64,000 nucleotides of DNA from positions 682,001 to 746,000 of the forward strand of contig JALRMH010000010.1 of the NCBI GenBank assembly GCA_026119935.1, read 5' to 3'. How positions within the stretch are numbered: position 1 is the stretch's first letter; each line of letters begins with the position of its first letter. The DNA is from Endothia cerciana (taxonomy: Eukaryota; Ascomycota; Sordariomycetes; Diaporthales; Cryphonectriaceae). Of this stretch, positions 1-11,723 are shown one piece after another. The notes below the pieces were generated by a model. The model did not search any database, was not told the origin of the DNA, and saw only the letters and a list, made by a program, of their open reading frames with translations. A program made the translations under genes and the position numbers.

Positions 1-1876
1 CGTCCTCCTTCTCCATCACCCCCACATCCACCCATCCCCTGGATGCCTAAAGTGCGCCGCCCGTTGGTCGAGTATGTGGGCTCCCGCCGCCGCGCTTAAT
101 CGGATTACGGGCCCTACTGCACGTTTCGAGCCACACTGAAGATACCATGCACGACGAATATCGTAGACGTCACTAATGTGGGAGTTTCAGCTCTCTCTCG
201 CCCTCCCTGGGACTACTTCGGACAGGGCGACGGCGAGGACGAAAATGGTTCGCACCTGGTGCCGTCACCAGGGGAAGTTTTGTCACCACGCTGTCTGGTC
301 ATGATACTTACTGCTCCGGGAGTGCAGCGGGGTCTGATCAACACAGGCATGTCTGCTGACGGAAGACGAGATTAAAGATATGGTGGTCGATCAAGGCCGG
401 AATCATCACGAACTCCCGCCATCCCTGCTCACCTGCATCTGTCTCATGCGGGATCTGCCTCGTCTGCTGCTTGCTTAAGTTGGGTTTCCCGTGGGAAATG
501 TCGGCTACTACCGTGCGCAAAGCCATGTCCAGAACATCTCCGACACTGTCGAATCAAATGATCTGGTGCATGTGAGATCTCCGAGCAGACAGCCCGCACC
601 ACATTACCTGAAACGGCCTCTCTCGCGTCCGACCTCTCAAGGCGATGCTCGACACTTTTGGCGTGTCTGATTGGCCATGGTGACGCAACCACTAAGACGA
701 TGAGGATCCTGTATCAAGGTCCGTCGGCAGCATGCTGGCAGGGTCCTTTGCAGATATTCCCTGCTTCCTTCCATGCATGCATGTCAACTCCTGATACGAC
801 AGAATGAAGTGCGTGAGCGTTCTGTTGCCTTCAGAATGCCCATGTTCTGGTGATGGGAAACCCAGATTCGTGTCGTCATGAAGATTCGAGGTTGCTGGGC
901 ATAAACCGCTTACAGGTGCCCAGCCTGGCTATCCAGACTCACAGATGCCGCCAGTGACCATTCGGCGTCTTAGATGGCAGAAGAAATGCCGCCAGTATTC
1001 GACAAACCCCTTGCATGCTGTGCGTGTAGCGGTGTGGGCTCCTCTTCGTCCGGAGCCGTCCGAAAGCCCGCGAAAGCCCGTCGTCCCTGTTCTTGACTCA
1101 TGTGAGGTCTAGACCTGGTGAGGACTCGCGATACTTGTTTTCTATTTCAAGGCTCACCACCTCTTCCAAAGCCGCCCACTGCGACGCTACGATATCATGA
1201 TCTGCGCTGCGTTCCACCAATCCAGCTCCATATCTGCTGCCACACATATAGCTCGCGCAGCAGACCACTTCTTACTTTCTGGATGGATGGTTCCATGCAT
1301 ACAATACTGCTGCTGTCTAGATACTTTTGATCTAACGTGCTTCAAAATGGATCGTGTTGCGAAGCAAAGTAGTCGAGTACTTGTGTACTAGACAGGTTTC
1401 CGAGGTTTTAGTGTTGCGTGGGTGTTTCTCCCGATTTTCTCGAGGGGCCACTTAAGTACTTGGGAATGCTCAATCCATCCAAAATGGGGGGACAATTTAA
1501 GCTGGACCACCATTATTGGTAGGTTTTCTCTGTGCGGATCTTAGGATGTTAACTGGCCCCTCCGGATGTTCCATGTCCCGGGTAGAGACCACGAATGTTT
1601 GATCTACTTTAGGGCTCTTGACTCGTGCTGAACAACGAGACAAGAGCCCTAAAATAGATCAAACATGGTGAGCACGGTTGCACATAGGAAGAAGCTCGCC
1701 CAGGGCTCTTTATACAACATCTCCAAATAATGATGATAGTGATATTTCCCAAGTCATGTCTGCGCGTCCATGGTGTGAGCAGCAGGTCCCTATGCTTTCA
1801 CCAAATACCCTGCAGCCTCATCCATGACCTTTTGATTCATCTGTTCCCGGAATCAGCCCTGCCCTCCCTCTTCGCG
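1..1876. other. Gene-free stretch, left edge
   Basis: I see no supportable gene. The open frames are short, overlap on both strands and show no family resemblance or splice logic. The only notable structure is the long hairpin annotated separately at 1596-1665. Confidence 0.6.
1596..1665. repeat. 70-bp inverted repeat (long hairpin)
   Basis: The left arm 1596-1620 and right arm 1641-1665 are reverse complements over 25 bases with one mismatch (C at 1607 against an A opposite). The pairing continues inward through a CTCGT/ACGAG step, leaving a loop of roughly 8 bases (GCTGAACA). No ORF covers it. It could be a MITE-like remnant, a terminal-repeat relic, or a transcribed stem-loop. No target-site duplication was recognised. 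Confidence 0.85.
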
Positions 1877-3336
1877 TCATCCAGCCGGTCTCACACTCTG
1901 TGGGTTATGAAAGATATCTTTTAGATCCCAGTCGCGCTTGACTCGCTCCAGCCTGGGGAGATTTGATCCCCAGTAATACTCCTGAGCCAGTACCATCGGA
2001 CAGTGCCCGGTCAACGTAGCCTAGATATGTCATTCCATATGGATTACCACCGTGGGGTAAATTCTTTCGAAATAACACCATGAAAGTCTTCAAGAAATTG
2101 ATGATCACTAGGTGGGAGGCCTCCCGAGATTAAAGGCGGCCCGATGACATATAAGACTCGTGGAAATTAGTCCCTGTGGGCGTAAGCGGTGGCATTGTCG
2201 GGAACGTCTGAGACGGCAGCACCGGTGGCGCTGAGGATGATGGACCATAAAGGCGTTCTCTTGTAGGCAGCGTCAACAAAGGAAGCGATATTCAGGATGC
2301 TTTCGTAAGTGGGCACGTCGGACTGGGTGAAGCCAAGTCTCTTGGAATAGAAGGGGATTGGCATGCTGGAGAGGCGTACGCCGCATGCTCGGCCCTTGTT
2401 GCCAAAAGAAGCCAGCCAGGACGTGACAATATAGTTGCCTTTGCCGCCCTTTGGAAGCCTGTCAAGGATTCCCAACTACTCAATATATTTCTTACTACCG
2501 TAAAATGTCCCAGATATCATGGCGCCGAGCGTGTGAAAAGTGTGTCCCTACTGAATCGCCTGTCTAGAGGAGGATCTGCGACGATGTCCTGCCACAGCTT
2601 CAAGACACTTGGCCAAGTGCTCTGGACCCCCGAATGAGTAGACGTACGAGTACTGAACCATCTTCCCCGGGGACAGGTGCGGACGCATGATGAACACGGT
2701 TACAACACCAAAGCCGGACGCTGCTCTTCGGATGGCGAAGAACAGGTCCGAGTTCTGAGCCTCGCCAGCGCAGGCGATGCTTCCATTCGCTGTAACGATT
2801 CCGACCTCGACGATATGATCCAGCGCTGAGCCCTACATTCTGGACGTAAGACCCAACCAGCCGATGGTTGCATGACCGCCAATGCCGACGCTTGGGCAGA
2901 CATCGTGTGCGATAGCCCGGCCACGGTGGTGCAGTTCCTTGTTGATCTTCCCCAGCCGGCTTCTAACACCAATCCTAGCCACATGTGTTTGATTATCTAT
3001 GCTGAAGTGTTGTAGGTTCATCAGGTCGATGGTGACGTCGGCGTCCAAAGCGGAGTTCGCGTACGAGTCGCCCCCTCCATTCGCTTGGACAGTCGCATTG
3101 TTGTTGACAGCGCAGTAGGTGATCTTGGAGACGTCTTCGACGGAGGTTGGCCTGATAACTGCCTGGGGATAGGCTTCCCCGTCTTCAATCTTGAATCTTC
3201 GCGCCCGGATGATTTCGTATAACGGATCGCCTGAGAAGGAAACGAAGTGTGGACGTCCTCTACAGACATTGTTGAGACAAAACTTCAGGGGGATGATTTT
3301 TCTGTTGCCGGAGCCCATGTCAACAGAGCGTTGCAT
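1877..3336 (-). pseudogene. Decayed FAD-linked (berberine-bridge / glucooligosaccharide-oxidase type) oxidoreductase
   Basis: From an ATG at 3336 the minus strand encodes a recognisable FAD_binding_4 domain, including a block around CPSVGIGGHATIGWLG, the usual site of cysteinyl-FAD attachment. The next residue after GLTSRM should be Trp but is a TAG stop (2833-2835). Beyond it the family match resumes (ALDHIVEV, then LFFAIRRA). It shifts frame near 2600 into LKLWQDIVADP, meets further stops near 2548 and 2476, and resumes in the ILDRLPKGGKGNY and TAYAHRD blocks. A last frame change near 1990 leads into the BBE signature YYWGSNLPRLERVKRDWD and a stop at 1877. Two or more stops plus several frameshifts cannot be explained by introns. 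The usual GGHS His (second FAD attachment) reads Asp in GGGDSY. Intact members are secreted oxidases of about 480-500 residues acting on sugars or secondary metabolites. Confidence 0.85.
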
Positions 3337-6059
3337 CTATTGCGCCAGGGCGTGATATGGATAAGAGAGCTAGGGCGTGCAAGAAGAGGGTAAGTCAACC
3401 AGAGTTCTCCTAATCTCAGCCAGACTCAGAATTACATTATGAAGTGGGAGGTGGATGAACGTCGTAGGTAGGCGAATGACGTTTCGCCATCGATATAGTG
3501 CCCGAGAATCAAGAATCCTCTCTGTTTATATCTTCATTGACCACGAGGGGTATTTCGTTACTGCTTGCTGCTTCCCGACTTTGATGGCTCCTACGTATGG
3601 TGTAGTGCCCAAGTAGAAATTCGCACAGCAATAAATGAAACAGATATTGGTCATCCCTTCCTTGGCTTCCATAATTCTAGATCCATGGATTCTGCATTTA
3701 TCATTTAGGCCGACACTATGGAGTTGTAAGAATCTGCAATCTGTCTCTTCCAGAAAAAGCTCCTTGAATTTCCTACCAAGTCAGAAGCTATATTTATTAT
3801 GACTCCAAATAGACAATGAGAATGTATTTCATTCATTAACAGTGCCTGCTTTGGCATTTGCCCCGAAAGGGCCAATCCCTCCCTCAGGCTGCCAAAACCA
3901 GACCATCACAATGTTGAGTTTTAGACTAGACCGGAGGACAGATACGAATGTGTTGCGTGATTAACATCTTTATTCGGAATACGTGACAAGGGATATTTGT
4001 GCCACGGTCAATTTTCATGCGAGGCTATCCTCTAGGCAGCCATATAGCTAACATAATCCGCAACCAGCACTAGGGATGGCTATCCTTTTAGCGCTCGCAT
4101 GATTTTCGTCCTTGTTCATGGACTCTCAATGATGTGGTGTACACCAGTACGGCTTTGCAGCCGAGTCGGATCCATTATTAGGGTGGTATGAGCTGGACCT
4201 TGTTAGGGATCATTTCTCTTCTGGTCTCTCCCGTCTAGTTCAGTCGAAGCCGCTCGCTATACCCCAGGTTCTTAGCCTTGAGATCTCGAGCTTCCTGTAA
4301 TAGAGTCTCGGCATTTGGTCACTCATTGTCTAGAATATCCCAGAATCGGTCTCGTCTCTGCTTATGCAGACTTGCGTGTCGTTCCTTGACGTCGCATCTG
4401 CTCAAAAGTCCTCACTCCCAAAGGCCCCTAGGCCGTCAAGATGCCGAGATTATCGAGAACCTGCATTAGGCTGTTGCTGATGACCACTGAGAAGACAGCC
4501 TTTTCCAAAGAGAGCGCTATCGATGTCTGTAGTTACTCGCTCGCCCGCGTAGATAACTTCATCGTCAGCAGTTGCATAGCAACGTTTGAGAAGCAACGTT
4601 ACGTTACACGCGGACAATAGGCATGACACATCCCCGGCCCGACCTAGGTCGTCAGGGCAAAAGCTCGGGTGTGGGAGCCGGAGCATTGCATTTAGGTAGG
4701 CCTTGTGATGATTGGCCCAGAACAATTAAGGCAAATCGATATCGCAACTCACTACAAAGGAAGCTGCTGTATAGTGTCAGTCGGGGGGTCTGGTGGTGGT
4801 GCGGAAGATATCTGCGCTGTCAAATCTCCGCGGAACCCGGCATTTTATGGGATTGCAATGAGTGTGGTTGAGGATTTTGGTTGGTACAATCGCCTGGACA
4901 TTCTCGTCAGGATGGCCGCAGTGGGTAGCAGATGACCGACTCATATGTGATCTTCATTCTGCCATGCCGACTTCTCCTGTGAGGCTCTCAAGGTCAAGGA
5001 AGTCACATGCAAAAAGGAAATATGATATTTCCAGGTTTATAAGACTTGGCAGCCTAATTTGCCCCATGAGCCTGGTAGGTTATGAGACAAAAATGCAAGA
5101 ATTTAGCCGGATGGGGAAGCTATGCATGCAAGGGGTCGTCGTCAGCGCGGTAGCAACCGAATGGGAACTTCGATGGTCAGGGGGAAGGCAGATTATGTGG
5201 CCTAGGCCCTGCACGTGAGAGATGGTACAGCTGATCGATCGTTGGTTGAGACATGCAGCCGTCATCGGGTATGTCTCGAGCGCGTGGGTAAGGGAGTGTT
5301 GCAGTCAACCCAGCATGCTGGGTAGGCATGAAAGCCAGCAGACGAGATACGTACGCGTCTTCTTGCCGATACCTGAGATCAGACCAAAGAAGAAGCTAGC
5401 ATTACCTAGACAGCTGTAGCGATGAAGGTGCCACGAGATGGTTTCTCTCAGGTTGCCAACCGCCGATGATGCCACGTGGTATATTGATTATACCAAATAT
5501 GACCACTAACTCAAGTCACACATCGTCGTTACATCATCATTGCGCTACTCCCTCCCGCAGATGGAAGGGCAGAATCTGGCTGGAGAGATACCCGGTTTGG
5601 GTGTCTTGAGATTTCAACGTAGCTTTCGGGCACCCTCAGAGATCTGATGTGGACGCATGTTTCCCCCCCTTTGAAGCCTTGAACCCTTTTTTGACAGGCT
5701 GTTTTCTATGTCATCGGCTTATCACAGACACTTGTGGGTGTGGGACCTCACAGAGGTATGGGATCATGGTAGGGGAGAGGAAGGTGCCACGAGATGGAAT
5801 GTAACAACTGCACGGCCATCGGCAACGGCACAGACAGAGTCTTGTGGTTGTACGCGACCCACAGAGTAAACCCCTTGCTCACAAGATGCCCCAATTATAA
5901 GTGTAGTTGTGTTTCCAACGTTAGAGATTGATTCCACTTGACTCTCTCTCTCTCTCTCTCCTCTACATGCACACTCTGTCTGGTGCTACGCCTTCTTCTC
6001 GATCTGATTCTAATCCTGAGGCGGCTGGGTATTTCCTCGCCTCGTGGTGAAATTCCAAT
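3337..6059. other. Gene-free stretch upstream of chitinase
   Basis: No convincing gene. Short ORFs on both strands (for example near 4278-5420) lack family similarity. The right part, about 5420-6059, is the presumptive chitinase promoter. It contains an 18-bp direct repeat (separate entry), and a CT dinucleotide run at 5942-5964 that probably lies in the 5' leader. Confidence 0.55.
5424..5797. repeat. 18-bp exact direct repeat pair in chitinase upstream region
   Basis: GAAGGTGCCACGAGATGG occurs at 5424-5441 and again at 5780-5797. Looser similarity surrounds it: a CAGACAC..TTGTGGGTG..CACAGAG block near 5725-5755 resembles one near 5832-5868. The spacing (about 356 bp) suggests a degenerate segmental duplication within the upstream region, or two copies of a regulatory element. 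Confidence 0.75.
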
Positions 6060-7681
6060 ATGGCTCGCTCTCAAGCTCTTTTGAAGCAGGTGGCAGCACT
6101 TGCCACTCTCGCCTTGCCTCTCGCACATGCAGGGTTCGACCCATCATCAAAGACAAACATTGCCGTGTATTGGGGTACGTTGCCATCTCTACTCCTGTTT
6201 CGAAGCCCTACTGTACTGTGTATACTAATCACGGTTATACTTTCAGGGCAAAACTCCTATGGACAGGATGACTCGCAAGAGCGATTGTCCTACTACTGCT
6301 CCAGTAAGTGTTTTAGGTCCCTTGGCTGGTCTCACGAGTATTGTCACTGACAGTCCTTAGACACCGACATTGATGTAAGTGTTTCGCTTTCGAATGGCCT
6401 TGTTCAAAACATTGTTCTGAACATTTCAGATCATTCCGCTGGCTTTCTTGTACGAGATTACAACGCCTGTCGTCAACTTTGCAAATGCTGGCAATAATTG
6501 TACAGCATTTTCCGACGACTCAGAGCTTCTAGACTGTCCACAGATTGAGTAAGTATGGACTCGTAGGTGGTGCAACGCAGAGACTGACACATCCCCTTAG
6601 AGCCGACATCGAGGAATGTCAGTCAACGTACAACAAGACTATCATGCTCTCGATCGGCGGTGCAACATACACGGAAGGCGGCTTCACTTCTTCTACCGCT
6701 GCGGTGTCGGCTGCGGAAACGATCTGGGCCATGTTTGGTCCGGTGCAGTCCAACAGCAGCGTCGACAGACCATTCGGCGACGCGGTCGTTGACGGCTTTG
6801 ATTTCGACTTTGAGTCTACCACAGAGAATACAGCACCCTTTGCCGCCGAGCTGAGGACCCTCATGACCGCAGCCACTGATGCAGGTGACAAGCAATACTA
6901 CCTCAGCGCGGCACCCCAGTGCCCCTACCCTGACGCGGCCGACAACGACATGCTGGACGGGACTATAAGTTTTGACTTTATTTCGATCCAATTTTATAAC
7001 AACTAGTACGTCTCCCATACCCTCAAAACTCTTGCAAAGACCCGTGAGCCTTGTCTAAGGGATCACGGCGCCTCTCAAACGGACCCTGCAAGAGTTAAGT
7101 TGCCCAGGCTTGCTAACAGAAAACCCACTGCTGCCAGCTGCGGAATAAACACCTTCGTCGCAGGTGATTCCACTCAGTCATATTACGACTATTCTACATG
7201 GGACACCTGGGCGCAGAACGTTAGCGCAAATCCTGATGTCAAAATTCTGGTGGGGATCCCAGCGAACACCGGGGCAGCAGGCTCTGGGTACACCACGGGG
7301 ACCACTCTGGAGGCAGCGATCCAGTACAGCGAGACATTTTCGAGCTTCGGTGGAATCATGATGTGGGACATGAGCCAGCTCTACGAGAATTCAGGGTTCC
7401 TGGACGAAGTCGTGTCGGATCTTGAATCCGGAGGAAGTTCGTCCTCAGCCACGGCCACAACCACGACCGTCGCGACGACAGGCACATCGACGACTCTGAG
7501 TACTAGCACTACAACGTCGGGAACGACCACTTCGACAGCTACAACTGCCACTGCCAGCAGTACGGGCACGCCGGTGGCCGAATGGGGACAGTGCGGCGGC
7601 ACCGGCTACACGGGATCAACCACCTGTGCCAGCCCATACTCCTGTGAGTGCACCAGCGAATGGTGGTGTCAGTGTGAATAG
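6060..7681 (+). CDS. Secreted GH18 class III endochitinase with C-terminal CBM1
   Basis: Six exons: 6060-6174, 6247-6303, 6361-6374, 6430-6548, 6601-7005, 7138-7681. They sum to 417 residues with every junction GT-AG. Residues 1-24 form a signal peptide ending ALPLAHA. A GH18 barrel starts at TNIAVYWGQNSYGQ and carries the catalytic DGFDFDFE motif (general acid Glu about residue 173), followed by QFYNNYC and a terminal MMWDMS strand. A Ser/Thr-rich linker (about 316-380) leads to a CBM1 with WGQCGGTGY and three aromatic (Trp) positions. It should hydrolyse chitin outside the cell, in wall remodelling, nutrition or mycoparasitism. Class III enzymes of this size are usual in ascomycetes. Oddities are a 14-nt exon 3 and two extra cysteines in the CBM1. 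Confidence in family is high; the natural substrate is inferred. Confidence 0.95.
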
Positions 7682-8493
7682 GGATGGAATGTTGGGATTT
7701 GACTTCAACCTGTGGTCTCATTATATCTCTTCTGTTCTTATTCGATGCACAGTCTGAGGTCAGGTCATGACTCTACTGTGACTTCTCCGGTACATCCTTC
7801 TGGGTGAAGCGGTGTATTTGTAAGTCTTGCTGTTGAAACCACATGGTATCATGTCAGTGTTATTTTCATGTACATAGCTAAGTGCCTCCTTCAACAAATC
7901 TATCTATCTTAAATTGTCGTTGTAAGCCTCTTCATTATAGGCGGAGATGAGCAAATATGCTAAGTCCCGCGACTACTGCAGTAATGATATATCAGACTGC
8001 GGTAAGCGACAGACCCTCTCTTGAGATATGCGTTGCGCTAGGCTCTTTATTTCGAGAAATACAAGTGGCAAAGCACTGAGGCTAGGTACGCTATAGTTCT
8101 TCGTTTCTATGTAATTCTTGTGAAGATTCAGATCCTTGGCGCGATAACGCCATAGCACCAGATCTTTGAGCAATCCATAGCCGATTTTTCCAACCCCAGT
8201 TTTTTCTCCTCCACCATATGCGGCCCGAGTGCTCTAAATAATACCATCTCACAGCATTAGTGCAGATCTCCAGGGGAATCTTACCAGCGCGTCGTCCTCC
8301 TGCGAAAATTTGGTCCTGGAAATAAAACAAAGACATTCGCCGCAACTTGAAGCTACTGGAGCGCGGCCCCTTCATTCTCAACGTTTTGGTCTTCCTCTCT
8401 TTTCATCCCAGATCCCTCTAGCCGCGAAAGGTTTGACGTGTTCAGGACTCACGAGAGGTGGGGGGCCGTACAAAGAGCGGCCCAGACTTCACG
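7682..8493. other. Intergenic: chitinase 3' end and permease promoter
   Basis: No gene seen. A minus-strand ORF at about 8091-8381 has no recognisable similarity and runs through the presumptive permease promoter. 7860-7960 is AT-rich and is a likely 3' UTR/terminator region for the chitinase. Confidence 0.5.
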
Positions 8494-10226
8494 ATGTCTG
8501 GCTATCGCGTCCCCGACAAGAACGTATTCGCCCCTGCCTCGGACAACGAAGACCTACGCCATGAAAGCGGCGCATCCGCGCTCTCGGATGAGGCGCAGGG
8601 CGACCTCCGCACCATCGATCCCGCCAGCGGCGTGAAGCGAGGCCTCAAGGCCCGCCACCTGTCCATGATGGCGCTCGCAGGAATTATCGGTCCGGGCCTC
8701 CTCGTGGGGAGCGGCGGTGCGCTGTCCAGCGGGGGGCCGGCGTCGCTGCTCATCGGCTTCGGCGTCATCGGCCTCGTGGCGTTCAGCATCATGCAGAGCC
8801 TGGGCGAGCTGACCACCCTCTATCCGTCCGGCGGCGCATTCACTGGGCTGGCGGACCGCTTCGTGGATAAGGCGCTGGGCGTGGCCGTGGGCTGGAATTA
8901 CTTCATTATATGGTTTGCCGTGCTCTCCAACGAGTACAATACCATATGTAGTATCCTCGTCTTCTGGAGCGACAAGGTACCGCTGTGGGGATACTTCCTG
9001 ACCCTATGGGTGAGTCTGTGACGCTCTGTACCCCGGCGCCATGAATGTGTTTTTTCGTCAGGCGACCCAGTACTTTCTAGGCTAATCCACCTACATAGTT
9101 CGTATTCCTCGGCTTCCAGCTCCTTGGTGTCGAGGCCTTTGGCGAGGCCGAATTCTGGCTCGCGCTGCTCAAGCTGGGCGGCCTTGTCGCGTTCTTCATC
9201 TTCTCCATCATCTACGCGGCCGGCGGCATCCACGGGGTCCCTGGCATCGGCTTCAGGTACTGGCATGATCCGGGCGCGTTCGCCACGGGCTTCCGGGGTG
9301 TCGCCACGGTCTTCGTCTTCTGTAGCACCTTCTATGCCGGGGTCGAGTCTATCGCCGTCGCTGCGACGGAGACCAAAAACCCGGGCGTCGCGGTGCCCCG
9401 GGCCATTCGACAGGTGTTCTGGCGCATCGTCTTCATCTACATGGGGTCGGCCTTCTTCTTCGGCCTGACATGCCCGTCCAATGCAGAGGGCCTGGTGTCT
9501 GCCAGCAGTAAGGCGCTGCAGAGCCCGATGACGATCGCCATCCAGAACGCAGGGTGGCAGGCGGGGGTACATCTCATCAACGCCTTCATCCTCGTCACCT
9601 GCCTATCGGCTGTCAACAGCAGTATCTACATCGGCTCCCGAACCCTACTGTTCATGGGACAGGATGGCAAAGCCCCGAAAGTGCTTGGCTGGGCGGACAG
9701 GCGGGGTGTGCCCATCCCGGCCATCGTCTTCACCAACCTCTGCGGGGCCCTGAGCATGATGAACATATCCACCGGGGCGGGCCAGGCCTATGAGTACATC
9801 GTCAACCTCTCCGGGGTCTCGACGTTCCTCGTCTGGGGGAGCATTAGCTTCATCCACATCCGCTTCCGACAGGCTTGGAAGGCCCAGGGTTACACGCCCG
9901 CTGACCTCCCCTTCGTGTCCAAATTTTACCCCTGGGGCGCGTACTTCGGCCTGGGGGCGAATATCTTTCTGGCCCTCGTCCAGGGATGGACAAACTTCAG
10001 CCCGTTTGATGCTGGCGGCTTTGTGGATGCATACATCCTCCTGCCTCTATTTCTAATCATTTACCTTGTCTATAAGGTCGCCTTCAGGACTAGATTCTGG
10101 CGACTCCAGGAGATTGACCTGCAGTCCGGCAGGAGACGAGATCTGGACGAAGCCAAGGAGCTGGCAGATGGCAGTCTGACAGGCTTCCGTCGTCCCTGGT
10201 GGAGGAAGCTGTTGAGCAACCTCTAA
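8494..10226 (+). CDS. Amino-acid permease (yeast amino acid transporter, YAT/APC family)
   Basis: Two exons, 8494-9009 and 9099-10226, give 547 residues. The start at 8494 (MSGYRVPDKNVF) is preferred over an in-frame GTG-type start upstream. After a hydrophilic N-tail come about 12 hydrophobic helices. The first has the YAT signature KARHLSMMALAGIIGPGLLVGSGG; then follow the conserved GELTTLYPSGGAF loop and the FYAGVESIAVAATETKNP segment. The protein is a plasma-membrane proton-coupled permease importing amino acids. YAT substrate range cannot be read from sequence, so I give no symbol. It lies between two secreted depolymerases, fitting nutrient acquisition, but co-regulation is not shown. 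The hydrophilic C-tail ends in WWRKLLSNL. Length matches the family. Confidence 0.93.
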
Positions 10227-10396
10227 GTAGCGCGGGAACCTGCCTACGTGAATGTCCAAGCACACAGTGCGTCTGGCAGTTGGGATTTATATACACACAA
10301 GATCTACCAGGCTGGACACGCCAGAGGCGCTTCAGATTATGTACAGTGAAGTTAACGAGGTCTTGGCGAGAGGCCGCCGGGTCGGTCCACATTTGC

Positions 10397-11723
10397 CTAC
10401 AGCACGTTGCCGGCGTTAGCCGGGATGGTCGACTCCATCGAGCTGGTGGGCGCGTCAGCCGATGCGATATTCTTGCCCTCGAAGTTGGTCAGGAAGGAGG
10501 TGGTGGTGTAGCTCATGGTGCCGCTCGAGCCGAAGATGTTGGCCTCGCAGTCACGGCCGAGCGCGGCCGAGCAGTCCGCGGCGTAGGCGGTGGAGGGCAC
10601 TGAGAACATCGAGCCCTCGAACATGCCGCTCTCGGTGTCGACCTCGACGGGGACGTTCTGGAAGACGTTGCCCTCGGCCAGGACCATGGCGCCCGGGCCG
10701 ACCTCGAAGGCGTGGCCGGACGACGAGTAGTCGTACCAGTAGTTGTTCACCGCGTGGAGGAGGGTGTTACCGGCAACCTTGGGGGAGCGGCCGCTCATGT
10801 GGTAGATGTAGTTGTTCTTGAAGGTGACCAGGTCCTGCTGACAGTCAGTAGGCGGCACGAGGACGTAGGGGAGGGGTTCAGAACGTACGGAGGAGCCGTC
10901 GAAGTACTGTCCCCAGTAGTGGTGGCCATCGCAAGTTGCCGAGTAGGTCGCCGCGCCGTCAAAGTAGCAGTTCGAGATGGTCACACGCTCAGATGCCGAA
11001 GTCCCGAGGACGAGGTGCTGGCGGCCGATCTCAGATGTCTGTATCGTCCGTGTCAGCGTCGTATCTGCATAACATAGCGCAACCGTTGAGTTCACTCACA
11101 GTGACGTGGTCGATCCAGATCAGGTCAGTACCGTCCAGGGTCACGGCATCACCACCCCAGACATATCTGGGGTTGATGTCGGTGAAAGCGACGTTCTGGA
11201 TGATGACATTGGACACGCCGACCATGCGGATACCCTTGCCCTTGATCGTGGCGCCGCTCTTGCCGACCAGAGACTTGTTGCTGTTGACCGTGACGCCCAG
11301 CACACCGGCGTTGTCGTAACTGACCGAGACCGAGGGCGCGTCGGGCTCGTAGTTCTCGCACCAGTCGTTCTGGTCAATGGCAACCTGGCATGCGGTGGCC
11401 GTCCCCCAGGGGGCGCAACCCGTGGACGTGGTGGTCCCCTCGGTGCCGGTGAAGTCGAAGGTGCCCTCGATGATGATGACGCGTGCCTCGTCGTCCCCGA
11501 GGTAGCTGACGAGCTCGTCGGTGGTGGTGGGATAGACGGGCGTCGCGCTGCCGCCACCGGTGACGCCCTCGGCGAAGCCTTCAGCGGAGCCTGCGGGTGA
11601 CAAAGAGTCAGTCGGAGGGGTTTGGGGAGATATATGGGGAAACATCACGGGCTCACCCGTGACACCATCTGCCAGGGCCGCGCGGGCAAGGCCCGCAAGG
11701 AAGAGTACGACTTTAGTATTCAT
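10397..11723 (-). CDS. Secreted pectin lyase (PL1)
   Basis: Four exons on the minus strand: 11657-11723, 11100-11590, 10889-11038, 10397-10837, giving 382 residues. The ATG at 11723 (MNTKVVLFLAGLARAALA) gives a clean signal peptide; another in-frame ATG lies at 11738. The mature protein shows family landmarks: VSYLGDDEARVI, a CAPWGTATACQ block, VNSNKSLVGKSG, the beta-helix strands SNVIIQNVAFTDINPRYVWG, IWIDHVT, and the CDGHHYWG motif typical of pectin lyases rather than pectate lyases. SGRSPKV and GHAFEVG follow. It would cleave esterified homogalacturonan by beta-elimination outside the cell (EC 4.2.2.10), without need for added calcium. The Trp-rich substrate cleft and four-exon structure resemble Aspergillus-type enzymes. 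The gene is convergent with the permease, with a gap of about 170 bp. Confidence 0.93.

Noticed and set aside
9124..9468. Plus-strand ORF inside permease
   Set aside because: Out-of-frame shadow of the permease second exon.
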